Origin: CAZTXD01 sp964617995
GTDB taxonomy: Bacteria; Actinomycetota; Acidimicrobiia; Spongiisociales; ZC4RG35
Reading direction: 5' to 3'
DNA: 19,472 nucleotides
Assembly: GCA_964617995.1 (NCBI GenBank)
Contig: CAZTXD010000061.1
Location: 1 to 19,472, forward strand
Under the pieces are notes generated by a model, which was given only the letters and a program-made list of their open reading frames with translations, had not been told where the DNA came from and searched no databases. A program made the translations under genes and the position numbers. Below are positions 16,172 to 19,472 of this stretch, piece after piece. How positions within the stretch are numbered: position 1 is the stretch's first letter; every line of letters starts with the position of its first letter.

Positions 16172-16807
16172 TCACGGTTCGAAGGGAAGGCGCTGATCGA
16201 ACGCTGCCGCCGCGAGATGACCCACGTCGTTGAACGCCACCAGGCGGGGTCCGGAGCCGAGCACCGTGATGGCCCCGTTGTGTACAGGGCCGAGCCGGCC
16301 CGTGAAGATGTTGGCCTCGATGTCCAGACCCGCGGCCCACAGCGCCAGGATCAGAGCGGGCCCACCGTGTGTGCCCATCACCACTGTCCCGTCATCTTCG
16401 ACTAGCTCCTCGGTGGCCTCTATCACTCTGGCGGCGACGTCCTTCCACCGCTCACCCGCCGGCCGGTCTACATCGACGCCGCTCACGTAGTCGGCCCACA
16501 TCTCGGGCCAGCGTTCGGCGATCTCGATCGGAAGGAGCCCCGTCCAGTCACCGTTCTGGATCTCCCTCAGTCGGGAGTCGGTCTCCAGCCGCAGCCCGAG
16601 GCGTTCGCTGAGCGGAGCCACCGTGTCCATCGACCGGATCAGATCCGAAGCCACGATCCTCGTCACCGGCTCGCCTTCCAGCCGCCGGGCGATCGCCTCG
16701 GCCTGCTCACGACCGGCTTTCGTCAACGGGACCTGTGACTGACCGATGAACCGGTGCTCGAGGTTGCCTTCAGCTTCCCCGTGCCGGACGACGATGAGCG
16801 TTCCCAT
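16172..16807 (-). CDS. Histidine phosphatase (phosphoglycerate mutase-like) family protein
   Basis: The 211-residue protein has the branch-1 histidine phosphatase signature: VVRHGEAEGN with nucleophile His9, the phosphate-pocket Arg58 in ASDLIRSMDT, acid Glu82 in LREIQNGDWTG, and the second His147 in MGTHGGPALI. All catalytic residues are present. Substrates in this family range from phosphoglycerate to small phosphate esters and cannot be told from sequence. Its ATG overlaps the stop of the gamma-glutamyltransferase gene by one base (TGATG), so it is the last gene of a translationally coupled operon. No terminator hairpin separates it from the convergent LLM gene. Confidence 0.88.
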   Translation of the reverse strand: MGTLIVVRHGEAEGNLEHRFIGQSQVPLTKAGREQAEAIARRLEGEPVTRIVASDLIRSMDTVAPLSERLGLRLETDSRLREIQNGDWTGLLPIEIAERWPEMWADYVSGVDVDRPAGERWKDVAARVIEATEELVEDDGTVVMGTHGGPALILALWAAGLDIEANIFTGRLGPVHNGAITVLGSGPRLVAFNDVGHLAAAAFDQRLPFEP

Positions 16808-18402
16808 CAGGTTGCGGCCGCCGTGGCGGTGTCGACCCTGGGATCGGCGGCTCCGGTTCGGAGCCCGTCGACGACGTTGATGGCCGACATGGGCCCCCAG
16901 CCGGCCTGAGGAAAGTCGAGGCGCTGGATGCGATGGCCCTTCTGTTCCAGGCCGCTCACGACCTCGTCGGGGGTACCCGGCTCGACCTGGATCGACGAAC
17001 CCGCCGGAGATCCAGAGAAGTCGCTCGCCCAGCGGGGATAGGCCATCGCCGCTGCGGCCTCAAGACGGCGGCCCATGAGGTTGGCTGCCAGTTGAGTGAC
17101 CAGAAGCGGCTGGATGTGGCCCCCACGGGTGCCGATCAGGGCCGAGAGCTCGCCTCCGCTCGTCCACAAGGTCGGTGACAGGGTGTGCATCGGTCGCCGT
17201 CCCGTCGCCAACTCGTTGGGATGCCCTCGCTCCAGGGTGAAACCTCGTCCCCTGTCCTGGAGCAGGAACCCGCATCCCCTCGCCGACAGACCCGAGCCGA
17301 TTCCATGGAAGTTGGATTGGATCAACGACACGCCGAGGCCGTGGCGGTCGACCACGCACATGTAGGCCGTCCCGCCGCTGGCCCGACTCATCCCGAGCTG
17401 CTCGCCGGCTCGGTCCCGGGAGATCCGATCGGCCAGCTCCGCTACCCGCTCCGTCGCAACCAGGTCCGTGGGATTTCCCTCCATCGTCTCGGGGTCGGCG
17501 AGCGTGTCGTCACGATCGGCGGCGGCGTGACGGCAGGCTTCGATGGTCACATGCCAGGCGAGTGGGTCCTCGTCCTGCTCGAGTCCGAAAAAGTCGAGGA
17601 TCGCCAGGCTCAACAGGGCGATGTAACCCTGCGAGTTGGGTGGGACGGTCCAGGCCGTCGACCCGAAGACGTCGACCGAGAGAGGCTCCACCCATTCCTG
17701 GTGAGCCGTCTCGAGGTCTTCCCGGGTGATGGCGTTCTCGACGGCCCGTGTGATCGCCCGCCCGGCCGGCCCCCCGTAGAAGCCGTCCCGACCGTCCTCG
17801 GCGATCGCCTCGAGAGTCCTGGCCAAGTCGGTTCGTACGATGCGCCTTCCTTCCAGCGGCGGTGTTCCATCCGGATACATCGGGGCTGCAGATGGCTCAT
17901 CTGCCAGATCGTCCCCCCGGAGGGCGAAAGCCCGCGCCAGTTCGCGGCTGGCCGGGAATCCGTCGCGGGCCAGGCGAATCGATGGTGTGAGGATCCGTCC
18001 CAGTTCCAGACTTCCCTTTGATCTGTGCAACTCGATCCAGCCGTCCACACAACCCGGCACCGACACTGCAGCCGGATGCCGCTGCGGGATCGAGGTGTGT
18101 CCCTCGCGACGCAGCTCTTCGGCCAGCTGCGCAGCTCCCGATCCTGCTCTCCCGGAGGCGTTGAGTGCTTCGGGGGCCGGTCCGGTGCCCATCACCAGAG
18201 CGAAGAGGTCCCCTCCGATCCCGCAGGTCTCGGGAGCGACGACACCTTGAACGGCGTTGGCGGCGATGGCGGCATCGACTGCATTGCCGCCCTGGGAGAG
18301 GGTCTCCATCGCCGCTTGCGTGGAGAGCCCGTGAGGCGTAACAGCCATGCCTCCGTAGCCGCTGACGGATACAGGTCTGAGAGGGATCGAAGAACGGGTC
18401 AT
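16807..18402 (-). CDS. ggt: Gamma-glutamyltransferase family (Ntn-hydrolase) enzyme
   Basis: The 531-residue protein aligns along its length with gamma-glutamyltransferase-like Ntn hydrolases: GGNAVDAAIAANAVQGVVAPETCGIGGDLF, LNASGRAGSG (Arg85 probably contacts the gamma-glutamyl carboxylate), HPAAVSVPGCVDGW, and the self-cleavage site ASGGTAYMCVVDRHG with Thr345 as the expected N-terminal nucleophile of the small subunit. HTLSPTLW and GTRGGHIQPLL follow. There is no signal peptide, so unlike the E. coli periplasmic enzyme it is probably cytoplasmic. It may hydrolyse or transfer gamma-glutamyl groups, or be one of the related acylases. It lies nine bases after the upstream unknown gene and overlaps the histidine phosphatase start. 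Confidence 0.9.
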   Translation of the reverse strand: MTRSSIPLRPVSVSGYGGMAVTPHGLSTQAAMETLSQGGNAVDAAIAANAVQGVVAPETCGIGGDLFALVMGTGPAPEALNASGRAGSGAAQLAEELRREGHTSIPQRHPAAVSVPGCVDGWIELHRSKGSLELGRILTPSIRLARDGFPASRELARAFALRGDDLADEPSAAPMYPDGTPPLEGRRIVRTDLARTLEAIAEDGRDGFYGGPAGRAITRAVENAITREDLETAHQEWVEPLSVDVFGSTAWTVPPNSQGYIALLSLAILDFFGLEQDEDPLAWHVTIEACRHAAADRDDTLADPETMEGNPTDLVATERVAELADRISRDRAGEQLGMSRASGGTAYMCVVDRHGLGVSLIQSNFHGIGSGLSARGCGFLLQDRGRGFTLERGHPNELATGRRPMHTLSPTLWTSGGELSALIGTRGGHIQPLLVTQLAANLMGRRLEAAAAMAYPRWASDFSGSPAGSSIQVEPGTPDEVVSGLEQKGHRIQRLDFPQAGWGPMSAINVVDGLRTGAADPRVDTATAAAT

Positions 18403-18411
18403 CGCGCTCGC

Positions 18412-19029
18412 TCAGCGCCTCAAGTCGGGCACCACCCGGTTGAGGGCATCCAGTACGGCTCGCACCACAGCCCGCGACTCGTCCTCGTCCACCAACGACG
18501 ATCCGACCATGAGCCGCTCCGTCTGACTGGTGACCAGCACGATCTGAGCGATGGCCACCCGCCGCGAGCCCAGCGACGCAACGTCCACCGATGCCACTGC
18601 GAAAGACGCTTCGGCATGCAGTGCCTGGCCCAACGCGCCCACCACCGCCTCGGCAACGAGCCGGCTGCGTGTGGCATTCGCCGCTGCCCCGGTCGTCTCG
18701 CCCACGAGCTGATCGTTATGCCAGTCGAGCGTGACTCGCACCGTGGAACGCGAGCCGTCGGTCGTCTCGGCGATGTCTACGATCGCCGGTCGATCACCCA
18801 TCGTCAGGTCCCCGTCGGAGAGCTGTACAACCGACACGATCCGCCGGTCTACCTCGATATCGAACACCGCGGCCGCCAGCGATTGCACGTCCCTTACGAC
18901 CTGCTTGGCGGGTTTGTTACGGCGGGCGAGGACATGGATCTCGTCCAGTCGGCTGTCGTTACCTACCACCCTCACGGCCTCGACTCCGTCGAGTCGGCTG
19001 AGTTTTGCCTGCAGTCCAGTCAGGTCCAT
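18412..19029 (-). CDS. Conserved actinobacterial-type protein of unknown function
   Basis: The protein has 205 residues from ATG 19029. I do not recognise a named family. The first part (1-70) looks like a small alpha/beta domain with LDGVEAVRVVGNDSRLDEIHV and then KPAKQVVRDVQSLAAAVFDI and VDRRIVSVVQL. I have a memory of this pattern in other actinobacterial hypothetical proteins, not verified. The second part (about 90-200) has a beta-rich stretch, STVRVTLDWHNDQLVGETTG, then an Arg/Ala-rich helix and a final helix ending LDALNRVVPDLRR. There is no membrane segment. I prefer ATG 19029 over an in-frame GTG at 19086 because a TACCCT box sits eight bases before it. It heads the operon with ggt and the histidine phosphatase. 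Confidence 0.75.
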   Translation of the reverse strand: MDLTGLQAKLSRLDGVEAVRVVGNDSRLDEIHVLARRNKPAKQVVRDVQSLAAAVFDIEVDRRIVSVVQLSDGDLTMGDRPAIVDIAETTDGSRSTVRVTLDWHNDQLVGETTGAAANATRSRLVAEAVVGALGQALHAEASFAVASVDVASLGSRRVAIAQIVLVTSQTERLMVGSSLVDEDESRAVVRAVLDALNRVVPDLRR

Positions 19030-19037
19030 GGGCGTTG

Positions 19038-19043
19038 AGGGTA
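19038..19043 (-). promoter_or_regulatory. -10 box for a leaderless transcript of the 19029-16172 operon
   Basis: On the minus strand TACCCT (19043-19038) ends eight bases before ATG 19029, and no good Shine-Dalgarno sequence lies between. The geometry equals that of TACACT before the permease gene. It supports the shorter start for the first gene of the operon. Confidence 0.4.
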
Positions 19044-19130
19044 CAGCAGATAGATGAGGATTTCGGTTGCGAATCTCACGAATCACCGCGATTAAGGGTC
19101 AACATCCGGGCCTGATAGGCCGATGGTCTC

Positions 19131-19159
19131 TTGAGCGGCGAGTCCCCGACGGCTACATT
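19131..19159 (+). promoter_or_regulatory. Promoter of the exported-protein gene at 19402
   Basis: TTGAGC (19131-19136) and TACATT (19154-19159) are separated by exactly 17 bp, the best-formed -35/-10 pair I see in the window. Transcription would begin near 19166, leaving a leader of about 236 nt before ATG 19402. A perfect 14-bp palindrome CTCTCTGCAGAGAG (19169-19182) sits at the predicted first transcribed bases and could be an operator or a 5' hairpin. Confidence 0.5.
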
Positions 19160-19165
19160 CCATTG

Positions 19166-19401
19166 AGTCTCTCTGCAGAGAGGTCGCCACGGTCGATCCC
19201 AGCATCGGCTGGGGCAGGTTTCAATCGGGCAGAGTCAGGGGCTGGACGTGTTGACATCCAAGAGTTCCCGGCGAGAGTCGGGAGCAGCGGGGGTGACCCG
19301 GCGACGCGATCGGCCATCATCCACCACCTAACCAAGCGAAGCGGATCGGAACACTCGGCAAGAGCGCCGGGTGAACCCACACCGATAGGTGGTCGAAAAT
19401 T
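19166..19401 (+). promoter_or_regulatory. Candidate structured leader with Shine-Dalgarno sequestration
   Basis: This gene-free stretch contains a series of compact hairpins. CCCAGC/GCTGGG (19198-19203 with 19208-19213) has a 4-nt loop. TGGAcGT/ACaTCCA (19243-19249 with 19254-19260) has one mismatch. TCCCGGC/GTCGGGA (19266-19272 with 19277-19283, one G-T) is closed by a GAGA tetraloop. CGGG/CCCG (19288-19291 with 19297-19300) follows. ACCACCTA (19323-19330) is perfectly complementary to TAGGTGGT (19386-19393), which contains the likely Shine-Dalgarno AGGTGG. A competing local hairpin, CACC/GGTG (19380-19383 with 19388-19391), also covers it. This suggests translational control by alternative pairing. 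I could not match it to a known riboswitch class by eye. Confidence 0.4.
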
Positions 19402-19472
19402 ATGAAAGGCAAGCTGATCCGTATCCTTGCCGCAGCCGGCAGCCTTGCAGCACTCGTGGCCGCAGGTTCCGC
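19402..19472 (+). CDS. Exported protein, N-terminal fragment (runs off the window)
   Basis: ATG 19402 opens a frame to the window end, 23 full codons reading MKGKLIRILAAAGSLAALVA and onward. This is a classic export signal: a basic n-region followed by an Ala/Leu-rich hydrophobic core. Whether it is a lipoprotein, a substrate-binding protein or a cell-wall enzyme cannot be seen. AGGTGG (19387-19392) lies nine bases before the start. The long leader and separate promoter suggest a regulated gene. Confidence 0.7.
   Translation, partial: MKGKLIRILAAAGSLAALVAAGS

Noticed and set aside
19183..19350. Identification of the leader as a c-di-AMP (ydaO) riboswitch
   Set aside because: Only scattered resemblance (for example CCTAACC followed by a GCGAAGC stretch). 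The paired core segments of the consensus were not found by eye, so it is kept only as a test to run.
19067..19405. Plus-strand open frame of 112 codons over the leader before 19402
   Set aside because: Low-complexity Arg/Ser/Gly/Pro composition with no ribosome-binding site. It runs through the predicted promoter and ends in a different frame over the start of a clear signal-peptide gene.

Overview
This GC-rich window comes from an actinobacterium, most likely a free-living lineage such as Acidimicrobiia or a relative. That placement is inferred from the predicted F420-dependent luciferase-like oxidoreductase, the codon choice, the frequent GTG starts, and several genes whose only visible promoter is a TANNNT box six to nine bases before the start codon (leaderless style). 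The window reads as ordinary chromosome: I see no insertion sequence, phage gene, tRNA, rRNA or CRISPR array.

Layout. 1-221: the first codons of a leftward gene, and a divergent intergenic region with a perfect 16-bp inverted repeat. 228-1561: a secreted transglycosylase-like protein translationally coupled to a RibD-type reductase. 4880-1545 (leftward): a small unknown protein, beta-phosphoglucomutase and a GH65 glycoside phosphorylase, which together would convert an alpha-glucosyl disaccharide plus phosphate to glucose and glucose 6-phosphate. 5101-8078: an OmpR-family response regulator, its histidine kinase and a membrane-anchored HtrA-type protease, a probable envelope-stress module. 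9186-8137 (leftward): an APH-family phosphotransferase. 9316-10905: a DUF885 metal-hydrolase-like protein whose true start may be an upstream ATC codon. 12046-10922 (leftward): a secreted protein with four LysM repeats and an M23 peptidase domain. 12683-12130 (leftward): a decayed rlmN fragment. 12806-14750: a PPOX-fold flavoprotein and an NCS1-type permease. 15108-14755 (leftward): a membrane-anchored helix-hairpin-helix protein. 15152-16171: a LLM-class oxidoreductase. 19029-16172 (leftward): an operon of an unknown conserved protein, gamma-glutamyltransferase and histidine phosphatase. 19131-19472: a promoter, a long structured leader and the start of an exported protein.

Three points stand out. 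First, the two-component operon and the htrA-like gene both carry an 11-bp-period direct repeat exactly 12 bp upstream of a TANNNT box, which suggests autoregulation plus control of the protease. Second, the final gene has a leader of about 236 nt in which an upstream segment is perfectly complementary over 8 nt to its Shine-Dalgarno region, so it is a candidate cis-regulatory RNA. Third, the rlmN remnant keeps recognisable RlmN motifs in several reading frames but has lost its radical-SAM half and the methyl-carrying cysteine. Convergent gene pairs here are packed tail to tail with almost no spacing.
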